A stretch of 54,286 nt of DNA from NCBI GenBank assembly GCA_947455865.1, contig CANGQZ010000002.1, positions 1-54,286 on the forward strand. Direction: 5' to 3'. The notes under the pieces are model-generated. The model had not been told where the DNA came from, searched no databases, and was given only the letters and a program-made list of their open reading frames with translations. Origin of the DNA: Sphingomonadaceae bacterium (lineage in GTDB: Bacteria; Pseudomonadota; Alphaproteobacteria; Sphingomonadales; Sphingomonadaceae). Below are positions 29,900-39,451 of the stretch, in pieces (position 1 is the stretch's first letter; each line of letters starts with the position of its first letter). The translations under genes were made by a program, and so were the position numbers.

Positions 29900-31135
29900 A
29901 TGATCGACTACCGCCGGATTGGCGCGCTGCTCGCTGGGCGGCGCGAGGGCTATTGCCTTCCGCAGGGGCTTTATAACGACGTCGACGTGTTCGACTTCGA
30001 CATGGACGCTATTTACGGCACGGGCTGGCTGATGGCCGGCTTCACCTGCGAACTGCCCACGCCGGGCAGCTATGTCTCGCAGATGTTCGGCAAGTGGCCG
30101 GTGCTGATCGTGCGCGACAAGCAAGGCGTGATCCGAGCATTCCACAACAGTTGTCGCCACCGCGGATCGATGATCTGCAAGCCGGGCAGCGGCAGCGCGC
30201 CACGGATCATGTGTCCCTATCACAGCTGGACTTACGAGCACGACGGCAAGCTGCTGGCGGCGCCGCGGATGGGTGACGATTTCGATAAGTCCGCCCATGG
30301 CCTGCGTCCGCTGCGCATCGAATTCGCTGCCGGGGCGATGTTCATTTCCTTCGCCGAGAACCCGCCGCCGTTCGCGGACTTTGCCGAGAAGCTCGAAATC
30401 TACCTCGGCCCGCAGCGGATGGACCGGGCCAAGCTGGCGTTCGAGAGCACGATTTCCGAATATGCCAACTGGAAGCTGGTGATGGAAAACGGGCGCGAGT
30501 GCTATCACTGCGCCACCGGCCACCCCGAGCTGGCCCGCACGTTCCCCGTCACCATGTCGAAGCACTTCGACCGCGCCAATGATGCGCGGGCGAAGGAGTT
30601 TGTCGATACGATGACCGCCAACCACCTCGAGACCGAGGCGATCGAGGGCGACTGGTGGCAGCTGGCGCGGTTCGGGCTCAACCGCGGGGCGGAGACGCTG
30701 TCGATGGACGGGCACCATATGGTGCGCAAGCTGATGTGCGAGGAAAACCAGGGTTACGTCGGCTCGATGCGCCTGGCGATCGATCCGCACTGCTTCCTCC
30801 ACGCGACATCGGACCATGTGTTCATGTTCAGCGCGGTTCCGGTCTCGCCGACCGAAACCCTTGTCACCGGTAAGTGGTACGTCCACGCCGATGCCGTGGA
30901 GGGCGAGGACTACACGGTCGAGGGCCTGTCCGAACTGTGGACCCGCACCAACCTGCAGGACAAGGAACTGGCGGAAAACAACCAGCTCGGTGTGAACAGC
31001 CCGGGCTATCTGCCGGGCCCCTATTCGCGGGACGCGGAGATGCTGGCGCTGCGGTTCACCGATTGGTATTGCAATACGGCCCGGGCCTATCTGGCTGGCC
31101 GGACTGCAATGGATGCCCCAATCCATGTCGATTGA
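29900..31135 (+). CDS. Rieske non-heme iron oxygenase alpha subunit (second, GbcA/CntA/Stc2-like)
   Basis: CRHRGSMICKPGSGSAPRIMCPYHSWTY; NWKLVMENGRECYHCATGHPEL with bridging Glu. Confidence 0.9.
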   Translation: MIDYRRIGALLAGRREGYCLPQGLYNDVDVFDFDMDAIYGTGWLMAGFTCELPTPGSYVSQMFGKWPVLIVRDKQGVIRAFHNSCRHRGSMICKPGSGSAPRIMCPYHSWTYEHDGKLLAAPRMGDDFDKSAHGLRPLRIEFAAGAMFISFAENPPPFADFAEKLEIYLGPQRMDRAKLAFESTISEYANWKLVMENGRECYHCATGHPELARTFPVTMSKHFDRANDARAKEFVDTMTANHLETEAIEGDWWQLARFGLNRGAETLSMDGHHMVRKLMCEENQGYVGSMRLAIDPHCFLHATSDHVFMFSAVPVSPTETLVTGKWYVHADAVEGEDYTVEGLSELWTRTNLQDKELAENNQLGVNSPGYLPGPYSRDAEMLALRFTDWYCNTARAYLAGRTAMDAPIHVD

Positions 31136-32384
31136 TACAATCGGGACCTATCGCCCGGAAACGCTTGCTGTCGCCTATGGTTATGATCCAGCATCGGCTC
31201 TCGGGTCGGTCAAGCCGCCGGTCTACCTGACTTCGACCTTCATTTACCCCTCGGCCCAGCACGCCAAGGAAGTTCATGAGGCGTTTTTCGAAGGCACCGG
31301 CCCGCTGGCGGGGCAGGCGGGGCATATCTATGCCCGGCTCGGCCATCCCGGGCTCGATATTCTGGAAAGCCGGCTGGCCGCGATCGACGGGGCTGAAGCG
31401 GCTGCCGCGTTTGCCAGCGGGATGGCCGCGCATTCTTCCATCGCGCTCACGTTCGTGCGGCCGGGGGACAGCGTGCTTTATGGCCGGCCGATCTATGGCG
31501 GCGTCGATGTGCTCTATGGCTCGGTCATGGGCGAGTTCGGCTGCCACTACGAAAACTACCTCGACGGCACCGATCCGGTCGGCGTGCGGGCTGCTGCCGA
31601 AGCGGCGATGGCCAAAGGGCCGCTCGCGGTAATCATGGCGGAAACACCGGCCAATCCCACTGCGGCGCTGGTCGATCTCGACCTCATGGTCGCCGTGGCG
31701 GATGAAGTCGGGGCAAAGCAGGGCAGGCGTCCGCTGGTGGTGGTGGACAACACCCTGCTCGGCCCCTTTGCCCAGCGGCCGATCGAGCACGGCGTCGATC
31801 TCTGCATGACCTCGCTCACCAAATACTGCGCCGGGCACAGCGATCTGCTGGCGGGCGGAGTCAGCGGACGGCTGGACCTGGTGCAGCGGCTGCGCGCCTT
31901 GCGGACGACTTGGGGCAATCACCTCGATCCGTTCACCGCATGGCTGGTGGTGCGCTCGCTCGAGTCCGCCTCGGTGCGGATCGAGCGGGCGATGAGCAAT
32001 GCGCGGCTGGTCGCCGAATTTCTGCGCGATCATCCCAAGGTTGCGGGCGTCACCTTTCTCGGCTTCCTGCCCGAAGGGAGCCGCGCCCGCGCGGTGTATG
32101 ACCGGCAGTGCAAGGGCGCCGGCTCGACCTTTTCGTTCCACCTCCACGGCGGCGAGGCCGAGGCCTTCCGCATGCTTGACCGGTTGAAGCTGCTCAAGCT
32201 GGCGGTCAGTCTGGGCGGATCGGAAACGCTGATCTGCCATTCCGCCACAACCACGCACTATGCGATTGCGCCGGACGCACGCGCGGCCGGCGGGATCACC
32301 GACGCAACCCTGCGGCTGTCGGTGGGGCTGGAACATGTCGACGATCTCATCGCGGATCTCGCGCAGGCGCTGGAGGCGGTTTGA
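31113..32384 (+). CDS. Cys/Met metabolism PLP-dependent enzyme (cystathionine gamma-synthase/methionine gamma-lyase fold)
   Basis: KPPVYLTSTFIYPSAQHAKE; RLGHPGLDILESRLAAIDGAEAAAAFASGMAA; VVDNTLLGPFAQRPIEHGVDLCMTSLTKYCAGHSDLLAGG with PLP lysine. Start may be ATG 31125. Confidence 0.9.
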   Translation: MPQSMSIDTIGTYRPETLAVAYGYDPASALGSVKPPVYLTSTFIYPSAQHAKEVHEAFFEGTGPLAGQAGHIYARLGHPGLDILESRLAAIDGAEAAAAFASGMAAHSSIALTFVRPGDSVLYGRPIYGGVDVLYGSVMGEFGCHYENYLDGTDPVGVRAAAEAAMAKGPLAVIMAETPANPTAALVDLDLMVAVADEVGAKQGRRPLVVVDNTLLGPFAQRPIEHGVDLCMTSLTKYCAGHSDLLAGGVSGRLDLVQRLRALRTTWGNHLDPFTAWLVVRSLESASVRIERAMSNARLVAEFLRDHPKVAGVTFLGFLPEGSRARAVYDRQCKGAGSTFSFHLHGGEAEAFRMLDRLKLLKLAVSLGGSETLICHSATTTHYAIAPDARAAGGITDATLRLSVGLEHVDDLIADLAQALEAV

Positions 32385-32386
32385 CG

Positions 32387-33847
32387 ATGGCGAATTCCGG
32401 TATCCGCGATCCCCACGCCCTTGATGGCAAGCTGCCCGCAGCGTCGGTCCGCTATGACGTGGTGGTCATCGGCGCAGGGCCGAGCGGCATTGCCGCTGCC
32501 ACGCAGGCGGCCGAGGCGGGCAAGTCGGTCCTGCTGGTCGACGAACACCCCGTCCCCGGCGCGATGATGGGCAATGACGTGCCGCTGTTCTTCGGCGGCC
32601 GGATGACCACCGCGACGCTTAACGCGCAGCGCATGCTTGAGACGATCTTCATGAGCGAACCTGCGCTCGAAGCCGCCATGGAGGCCGGGGTCGAAGTGCA
32701 GCTCGGCACTGCCGCCTGGGCGGTCTATCGCAGCGCGGCGGGGATGGTCACGCTGCCCGAGCAAGTCGTGGCGCTGGCCGATGCGGAGCGCGCCTGGCTG
32801 GCCGGATTTGGCGAACTGGTGATCGCCACCGGCGCGCGCGATCTGGCCATCGGCTTTCCCGGCTGGAACCAGCCCGGGGTGATGGGCGCGGGCGCGCTGA
32901 CCATGCTGCTTTCGCGCTACGAAGCTTTTGCCGGCAAGCGCGTGCTGTTCGTCGGCTCGCACGATCTGGCGCTCGAAACCGCGCTGCTCGCGCGTGACAA
33001 GGGCGTCGATGTGGTCGGCATGGTCGAAGTGCGCGATGCGCCGCAAGGCCGCGCCGAGCTGGTCGAGGCGGTGCGCGGGGCGCAGATCGCGATCCACACC
33101 GGCGATGTCGTGGCGCGCGCGGAAGGCGGCATCGACGGAGTTGAGCGGGCCATCCTGCGCTCCGGACTGGAACTGGCGTGCGACACCATCTGTCTGGCCA
33201 TCGGCCTCGTGCCTGCGATCGAACTGCTCGATGCAATGGGCGGCAAGCGCGTGCTCGATCCGCTGCGCGGCGGCTATGTCCCGGCCGGCGAGCCGGCCAT
33301 CCGCTTTGTCGGCGATTGCGCCGGTCTGCCCGATACCGGGTTCGATCATGTCGCCTATCGGATGGAGTGGGCCCGCGCGCTGGGCGCAGTGAGCGCGCCC
33401 GACACGATCGTTTGCCAGTGCGAGGAAGTTACCCGGGCAGACCTGATCGGGGTGCAGCCGCCCAATTACCTGGCCCGGCCCGATGCGATGGCGGCCCGTT
33501 CGCTTGAAACCCTGCTCCACGATGGGCCGGCCAACCCTGACCAGATCAAGCGCCTCACCCGCGCCGGAATGGGTGTGTGCCAAGGCCGGCGCTGCCGCGA
33601 TTCCGTGGCGATGTTGCTCGCGCTCGAAGCGGGCAAGCCGTTCGGCACGATTCCGCTTGCCACGCACCGTGCGCCGGTGCGCCCGGTACCGCTCTCGATC
33701 CTCGCCGATTGGGAAGAAAGCGAAGCGATGCGCTCTGGCTGGGATGTGTGGTTCGGCATACCGACACAGTGGATACCCTATCGCGATATCGGCACCCCGC
33801 GCGAACAGCAGCACAAGGATGCCATCGGCGGGAACATGAGCCTGTGA
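32387..33847 (+). CDS. FAD-dependent amino-acid dehydrogenase alpha subunit, HcnB/OoxA-like with BFD-type [2Fe-2S] C-terminus
   Basis: YDVVVIGAGPSGIAAATQAAEAGKSVLLVDEHPVPGAMMGND; CQCEEVTRADLIG...GMGVCQGRRCRDSVAMLL cysteine motifs. Confidence 0.87.
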   Translation: MANSGIRDPHALDGKLPAASVRYDVVVIGAGPSGIAAATQAAEAGKSVLLVDEHPVPGAMMGNDVPLFFGGRMTTATLNAQRMLETIFMSEPALEAAMEAGVEVQLGTAAWAVYRSAAGMVTLPEQVVALADAERAWLAGFGELVIATGARDLAIGFPGWNQPGVMGAGALTMLLSRYEAFAGKRVLFVGSHDLALETALLARDKGVDVVGMVEVRDAPQGRAELVEAVRGAQIAIHTGDVVARAEGGIDGVERAILRSGLELACDTICLAIGLVPAIELLDAMGGKRVLDPLRGGYVPAGEPAIRFVGDCAGLPDTGFDHVAYRMEWARALGAVSAPDTIVCQCEEVTRADLIGVQPPNYLARPDAMAARSLETLLHDGPANPDQIKRLTRAGMGVCQGRRCRDSVAMLLALEAGKPFGTIPLATHRAPVRPVPLSILADWEESEAMRSGWDVWFGIPTQWIPYRDIGTPREQQHKDAIGGNMSL

Positions 33848-35007
33848 GCGCGGCCCCGCTCAAGGTCGTCGTCGTTGGCGGCGGCGTCACCGGCCTCAGC
33901 TCGGCCTGGTGGCTCGCGCGCAGCGGTGCGCAAGTGACCGTGCTCGACAAGTTCATCGTCGGCTGGGAAGCGTCGGGCCGCAACGGTGGCGGCGCATCGC
34001 ACTATCAAAGCCCGCTGTTCGAGGAAGAGCAGCGCCTGTGGCCGCAGATGGACGAATTGCTGGGCTATCCGACCGAGCACAGCAAGGAGCGCATCGTCAT
34101 CGCGGTGACGGAAAAGCAACTGCGCCAGTATCACTACATCGCGCAGATGAACAACGACATGGGCTACCGGGTCGATCTGCTCGATGCGAAGCAGGCGCAG
34201 GCTGCGGTGCCGCTTGCCGGGGACAACTGCCTCGGCGGGATGCATTATCGGTTCGGCGGCCACGCCAATCCGCAGCGCACCGTGCAGGCCTATGCCTGGG
34301 CACTTCAGGATCTGGGCGGGCGGATCGTTCAGCACAGCCCCGTCACCGGATTTGCGACGCAGGGCGACAAGGTCGTCGCGGTCGAAAGCGCCACCGGGCG
34401 CTATGAATGCGATGCCGTGGTGGTCGCTGCCGGCCCGCAAATCGGAATGCTGATGGCCAAGCTCGGCGTCGATGTGCCGCTCGCCGCCGCACGGGCCGAG
34501 ATGATCGTGACCGAACCCGCGCCGATGATGCCGCTGGGCGGGGTCGACGGCAACGGGCTTTACGGTCGCCAGACCCTGCGCGGCAACCTCGCCTATGGCG
34601 GCGGCCCGCACGAATGGCTCGAAACCACGGCTGCCGGCCCGTCCGCACGCCCCAGCAGCCCGCTGGCGCGCAACCTCGCCCGCCGCCTGGCCGAACTGCT
34701 GCCCAAGGCCGCGCACCTCAACGTCATCCGCAGCTGGGCCGGGATTGTCGAGAACACCCCCGATGGCCGTCCGATTATCGATCGGATGAGCGATCCTGCG
34801 AACGTCGTCGTCGCGACGATGTCGGGCGTGGGCTTCGGCCTCTCACCCGCTTCGGGCCATGCGGTGCGCGATCTGGTGATCGATGGGCGCTGCAGCTTCA
34901 CCGATATCGAGAAGCTGGCCCTGTCGCGCTTCGCCGGTCTGCCGGATGACTGGCGGGCCGAGCGCGGCTGGGAACCGCTCCCCGCGACTGCCGGCGAGGC
35001 CGCGTGA
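33844..35007 (+). CDS. DAO-family FAD-dependent oxidoreductase (HcnC/OoxB or SoxB-like)
   Basis: GTG start at 33844 with GTGA overlap; VSAAPLKVVVVGGGVTGLSSAWWLARSGAQVTVLDKFIVGWEASGRNGGGASHYQSPLF. ORF start at 33577 is too long. Confidence 0.88.
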   Translation: MSAAPLKVVVVGGGVTGLSSAWWLARSGAQVTVLDKFIVGWEASGRNGGGASHYQSPLFEEEQRLWPQMDELLGYPTEHSKERIVIAVTEKQLRQYHYIAQMNNDMGYRVDLLDAKQAQAAVPLAGDNCLGGMHYRFGGHANPQRTVQAYAWALQDLGGRIVQHSPVTGFATQGDKVVAVESATGRYECDAVVVAAGPQIGMLMAKLGVDVPLAAARAEMIVTEPAPMMPLGGVDGNGLYGRQTLRGNLAYGGGPHEWLETTAAGPSARPSSPLARNLARRLAELLPKAAHLNVIRSWAGIVENTPDGRPIIDRMSDPANVVVATMSGVGFGLSPASGHAVRDLVIDGRCSFTDIEKLALSRFAGLPDDWRAERGWEPLPATAGEAA

Positions 35008-35038
35008 TCCCCAGCCAAACCCTGTGGCAGGACCGGCG

Positions 35039-36301
35039 ATGAGCGGCGGGCGCTATTCGGCGCTGGCGCTGCTGCGCGGCGCGCTCGGCGGGCAGCAGCA
35101 CTGGGGCCGCGCCTGGCGCTCGCCCGAGCCCGCGCCCAGTTATGACGTGGTGATCATCGGCGGCGGCGGTCATGGGCTGGCCACCGCCTATTATCTTGCC
35201 AAAGTTCACGGCATCCGCCGCGTCGCGGTGGTCGAAAGGTCGTGGATCGGCGGCGGCAACACCGGCCGCAACACCACCATCGTCCGCTCGAACTACCGCC
35301 AGCCCCAGCTCCAGCGGATGCTCGATCATTCGCTCAAGCTGTGGGAGAGCCTTTCGGACGAGCTCAATTACAACGTGATGTTCTCGCCCCGCGGCGCGCT
35401 GTTCCTCGGGCATTCCGATGCCGACATGACCCGGCTGGCCGAACGCGGTGATGCGCTGGTGGCGCAGGGGATCGATGCCGAACTGATGGACCGCGCGGCC
35501 GTCGCCAAGCTGATCCCGCTGCTCGATATGTCGCCGGATGTGCACTGGCCGGTGCAGGGCGGGCTGATGCAATGGCGCGGCGGCACCGCCCGCCACGATG
35601 CGGTCGCCTGGGGCTTTGCCCGCGCGGCGGACCGGCTCGGGGTCGACATCATAGAAAACTGCGAAGTGACCGGCTATGTGCGTGATGGCGAACGGGTCAC
35701 CGGCGTCACCACTACCAGAGGGACTATCGCAGCCAGCAAGGTTGCGATCTGCGTGGCGGGCAACAGCGGCCACGTGGCGGGCCTTGCGGGCCTGCGCCTG
35801 CCGATCGAAAGCCACACGCTGCAGGCCTATGTGACCGAGGCGGTCAAGCCGATGATCGATACGGTGATCATGTCGCAGTCGCTCCACTGCTACATCTCGC
35901 AATCGGACAAGGGCGGGATTGTGGCCGGCGGCGATCCGGATTTTTTCCCGAGCTATGCCCAGCGCGGCCAGCCGCTGCGGCTCGAGGACGCGATTGCGCA
36001 GGCGCTCGCGCTGGTCCCGGCGCTCAGCCGCCTGCGGATGGTTCGCTGCTGGGCGGGGGTGACCGATATGAGTTTCGACGGATCGCCGATCATCGGCGAT
36101 ACCCCGATGGACGGGCTCTATCTCAATGGCGGCTGGTGCTATGGCGGGTTCAAGGCGACGCCGGGTTCGGGCTGGCTCTATGCCCACCACCTCGCCACCG
36201 GCAAACCGCACGATCTGGCCGCACCGTTCGATCTCGCCCGTTTCGCGGAAGGGCGGACCATCGACGAGGCCGGGGTCGGCCCGATGCCGCAGCACAGGTG
36301 A
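35039..36301 (+). CDS. soxB: Sarcosine oxidase beta subunit (second copy)
   Basis: MSGGRYSALALLRGALGGQQHWGRAW...[54 protein letters not shown]. Confidence 0.93.
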   Translation: MSGGRYSALALLRGALGGQQHWGRAWRSPEPAPSYDVVIIGGGGHGLATAYYLAKVHGIRRVAVVERSWIGGGNTGRNTTIVRSNYRQPQLQRMLDHSLKLWESLSDELNYNVMFSPRGALFLGHSDADMTRLAERGDALVAQGIDAELMDRAAVAKLIPLLDMSPDVHWPVQGGLMQWRGGTARHDAVAWGFARAADRLGVDIIENCEVTGYVRDGERVTGVTTTRGTIAASKVAICVAGNSGHVAGLAGLRLPIESHTLQAYVTEAVKPMIDTVIMSQSLHCYISQSDKGGIVAGGDPDFFPSYAQRGQPLRLEDAIAQALALVPALSRLRMVRCWAGVTDMSFDGSPIIGDTPMDGLYLNGGWCYGGFKATPGSGWLYAHHLATGKPHDLAAPFDLARFAEGRTIDEAGVGPMPQHR

Positions 36302-36305
36302 TGCC

Positions 36306-36569
36306 ATGCTGCTGATCGCTTGCCCGCACTGCGGCCCCCGCGCGCAGGAGGAATTCTCCTACGAACGCACCACGGATAGCGTGGTGACCACCGAAGCCGC
36401 GCCCGATGCGGCGATGACCGCGCTGTTCACCCGCGAAAACCCGCGCGGCGTGGCCGAGGAGATTTGGCGGCATACGTATGGCTGCCGGGGCTGGATGGTC
36501 TTCCGGCGTGACCGGATCAGCCATGCCATCAGCGATATCCGACCGCTCGGACCGGAGCCGCTGGCATGA
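36306..36569 (+). CDS. soxD: Sarcosine oxidase delta subunit (second copy)
   Basis: MLLIACPHCGPRAQEEFSYE...WRHTYGCRGWMVFRRDRISHAI; CPxC and HxxGC. Start trimmed inside ORF 36126..36569. Confidence 0.93.
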   Translation: MLLIACPHCGPRAQEEFSYERTTDSVVTTEAAPDAAMTALFTRENPRGVAEEIWRHTYGCRGWMVFRRDRISHAISDIRPLGPEPLA

Positions 36570-39451
36570 ACGCGCGCGATGGCAGCCCCGTCCGCTTCCG
36601 CTTCGACGGGCGCGAATACACCGGGCAGGCCGGCGACACCCTCGCCGCCGCCTTGATCGCCAACGGCGTTGCTCTAGTCGCGCGCAGCTTCAAGTATCAC
36701 CGCCCGCGCGGGATCATGGCCGCCGGGGTGGAGGAACCCTCGGCGCTGGTCACCGTGGGCGAGGGCGGGCGGCGCGAGCCCAACACCCGTGCCACCGACG
36801 TGTTCCTTTATGAAGGCCTCGTCGCCGAAAGCCAGAACCGCTGGCCCAGCCTCGCCTTCGATCTGGGCGCGATCAACGGGCTGCTGTCTCCGCTGATCCC
36901 CGCCGGGTTCTACTATAAAACCTTCTTCGGCCCGCCCAAGCGCTGGCTGCGCTACGAACACTTCATCCGCAAGGCTGCGGGAATGGGCGCGCCGCCGACC
37001 GCTGCCGATCCCGATGCCTATGCCCACCGCGCCGCGTTCTGCGATGTGCTGGTGGTCGGCGCCGGCCCGGCCGGACTGGCCGCGGCAGTTTCCGCTGCCG
37101 AAGCGGGCCGGCGCGTGATGCTGGTCGAACAGGATTGCCGGATCGGCGGGGCTCTGCTGCGCGAGGACGTGGCCATTGACGGTATCGCCGGGCATGACTG
37201 GTCAGCCCGCGCCGCCGCGCGCATCCGGGCGCTCGGCGGGCGCATCCTCATGCGCGCCACCGCCACCGGTTACTGGGATCACAACCTCGTCACCGTGATC
37301 GAGCGCCGGGCCGAACCGGGCGCGGTGCCGCCGGTCGATCAGCCGGCGCAGGTCCTCTGGAAAGTCCGCGCCGGCGAAGTGATCCTTGCTACTGGCGCGA
37401 TCGAGCGCCCGCTGGCGTTCTCCGGCAACGATCGCCCCGGTGTGATGCTGGCCCAGGCCGCGCGCACGTATGCCCGGCGCTATGGGGTCAAGCCCGGCCG
37501 CCGCGCGGTAATCGCCACTGCGCATGATGATGGCTATCGCACTGCATTCGCGCTGGCCGATGCCGGCGTCGAGGTGGCCGCGGTGCTCGATAGCCGGGAC
37601 AATCCGCAGGGCACGCTGGTCGCGGCCGCGCGGGGCCGCTTCGCGGTTCACACCGGTGCGGTTCCGCTTGCGGCCAAGCGTTCGGGAGACCGCGTCGGCG
37701 CGCTCGTCGCCGATCTTGGCGGGCGCCAGCAAACTTTCGCTGCTGACCTCGTCGCGGTCTCGGGCGGGGTCACCCCGGTGGTCCATCTGCACAAGCAGGC
37801 CGGCGGCGAACTCGTCTGGGATGCCGGGATGGAGGCTTTCCTCCCCGGCGCTTCGCGGCAGGCCAACCGCAGCATCGGCGCTGCTGCCGGCGGCCATTCG
37901 CTTGCCGCGATCCTTGCTGAAAGCTGGGCCGCAGGCGGCGGGCCGGCGCGCAATTTCGCGGTGACCGATCCGCTTGGCGATGCTGCCGCGCCGCAGGCTG
38001 CGCCGCCGCCGGGCGCAGTCGCTCCGGGCAAAAGCTTTGTCGATTTCCAGAACGACGTGACGCTGGCCGATGTCGATCTCGCGTGGCGCGAAGGCTACCG
38101 CTCGGTCGAGCATCTCAAGCGCTATACCACGCTGGGGATGGCCACCGATCAGGGCAAGACCAGCAACATGGCGGCGCTGTCCCGGTTGGCGCAGGCGCAG
38201 GGGGTGGAAATTCCCGCCGCCGGCCTCACCACCTTCCGCCCGCCTTACACGCCCGCGACGCTCGGTGCTTTCGCCGGCGGTGCAGTGGGGGATCATGCCG
38301 CCCCGATTCGCCGCTTGCCGCTTTACGATAAGCACGAAGCGCTCGGCGCGGTGTGGCAGCCGGTCGGCTACTGGCGCCGCCCGCGCGGCTATCCCCGCCC
38401 GGGCGAAGCTCTGGGTGAAGCCTCACTGCGTGAAGCGCGCATGGTGCGCAGCGCAGTCGGGCTGGTCGATGTTTCCACCCTTGCCACCTTCGCCGTTTCT
38501 GGTCCGGATGCCGCGCTCCTGCTCGAACTGGTCTGCGCCACCGGCGTCGCCAAGCTGGCCGAAGGGCGCGGGCGCTACACCTTCATGCTGCGCGAAGATG
38601 GCTTCGTGATGGACGATGGCACCGTGTGGCGCACCGCCCCGGCGCGCTACCTCCTCACCAGCTCGACCGGTGGATCGGACCGCATGGCGCAGCGCCTGTC
38701 CTATGTCCGCAACGTGCTGCGCCCGGATCTGCGCGTCTCGGTGGCCAATCTGCAGGAACACTTCGCCGCCATCGCTGTGGCCGGCCCGCGCGCCGCCGAT
38801 CTTCTTGCCGAGCTCACCGGCGCCCCGCCGCCGCGCCACATGTCGTGCGATAGTGGCGCAATCGGCGGCACCGCTGTCACCATCCTTGCCGCCAGCTACA
38901 GCGGTGAGCGCGCGTTCGAAGTCTATGCCCCGGCCGATGCTATTGGGCCGGTGTGGGATGCGCTCTTCGCCGGGGCCAGCGCGCGCGATGGCGGCGCTTA
39001 CGGGCTCGATGCGATGGATGCGCTGCGGGTCGAAAAGGGCCACGTCGTGGTCGGGGCCGAAGTTGATGGCCGCTCTACCCCGGCCGATCTCGCCCTGGCG
39101 GGCATGGTGCGCAAGGCCGGCGGGTTCACCGGCTGGCAGGGGCTGACCCGCCCGGCGCTCGCCGATCCGTCCGGCCGCCGCCAGCTGGTTGGGCTGGAAT
39201 CGCTCGATGGCCCGATCCCCGAAGGCGGCATGCTGGTCCCCGCCCCGGGTCAAGAACCGCAGGGCCACGTCACCACCGCCGCGCCGCGCGTGGCGCAGGC
39301 GGGCTGGATCGGCCTCGCGCTGGTGGTGGACGGCGCATCGCGGCACGGCGATGAACTGCTGGCTTGGTCGCCCACCCGCCGCCAGCAAACCCGCGTCCGT
39401 CTTTCCGCCTCGCACTTTTACGATGCCGAAGGGGCGCGCTACCGTGACTGA
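36566..39451 (+). CDS. soxA: Sarcosine oxidase alpha subunit (second copy)
   Basis: 961 aa; RFRFDGREYTGQAGDTLAAALIANGVALVARSFKYHRPRGIMAAGVEEP; VVGAGPAGLAAAVSAAEAGRRVMLVEQD; C-terminal GcvT-like domain. Confidence 0.95.
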   Translation: MNARDGSPVRFRFDGREYTGQAGDTLAAALIANGVALVARSFKYHRPRGIMAAGVEEPSALVTVGEGGRREPNTRATDVFLYEGLVAESQNRWPSLAFDLGAINGLLSPLIPAGFYYKTFFGPPKRWLRYEHFIRKAAGMGAPPTAADPDAYAHRAAFCDVLVVGAGPAGLAAAVSAAEAGRRVMLVEQDCRIGGALLREDVAIDGIAGHDWSARAAARIRALGGRILMRATATGYWDHNLVTVIERRAEPGAVPPVDQPAQVLWKVRAGEVILATGAIERPLAFSGNDRPGVMLAQAARTYARRYGVKPGRRAVIATAHDDGYRTAFALADAGVEVAAVLDSRDNPQGTLVAAARGRFAVHTGAVPLAAKRSGDRVGALVADLGGRQQTFAADLVAVSGGVTPVVHLHKQAGGELVWDAGMEAFLPGASRQANRSIGAAAGGHSLAAILAESWAAGGGPARNFAVTDPLGDAAAPQAAPPPGAVAPGKSFVDFQNDVTLADVDLAWREGYRSVEHLKRYTTLGMATDQGKTSNMAALSRLAQAQGVEIPAAGLTTFRPPYTPATLGAFAGGAVGDHAAPIRRLPLYDKHEALGAVWQPVGYWRRPRGYPRPGEALGEASLREARMVRSAVGLVDVSTLATFAVSGPDAALLLELVCATGVAKLAEGRGRYTFMLREDGFVMDDGTVWRTAPARYLLTSSTGGSDRMAQRLSYVRNVLRPDLRVSVANLQEHFAAIAVAGPRAADLLAELTGAPPPRHMSCDSGAIGGTAVTILAASYSGERAFEVYAPADAIGPVWDALFAGASARDGGAYGLDAMDALRVEKGHVVVGAEVDGRSTPADLALAGMVRKAGGFTGWQGLTRPALADPSGRRQLVGLESLDGPIPEGGMLVPAPGQEPQGHVTTAAPRVAQAGWIGLALVVDGASRHGDELLAWSPTRRQQTRVRLSASHFYDAEGARYRD

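Noticed and set aside
23242-30000. Plus-strand ORFs 23242..24486, 25133..26707, 26553..28139, 28239..29330
   Set aside because: Antisense to MFS, TPR-sulfotransferase and TonB receptor genes; compositionally biased with no domain.
29606-31126. 506-aa minus-strand ORF
   Set aside because: Antisense to the second Rieske gene, which has full Rieske and iron-site motifs.
33577-33843. N-terminal extension of the DAO-family ORF
   Set aside because: Overlaps the upstream HcnB-like gene in a different frame; real start is GTG 33844 with the FAD motif right after it.
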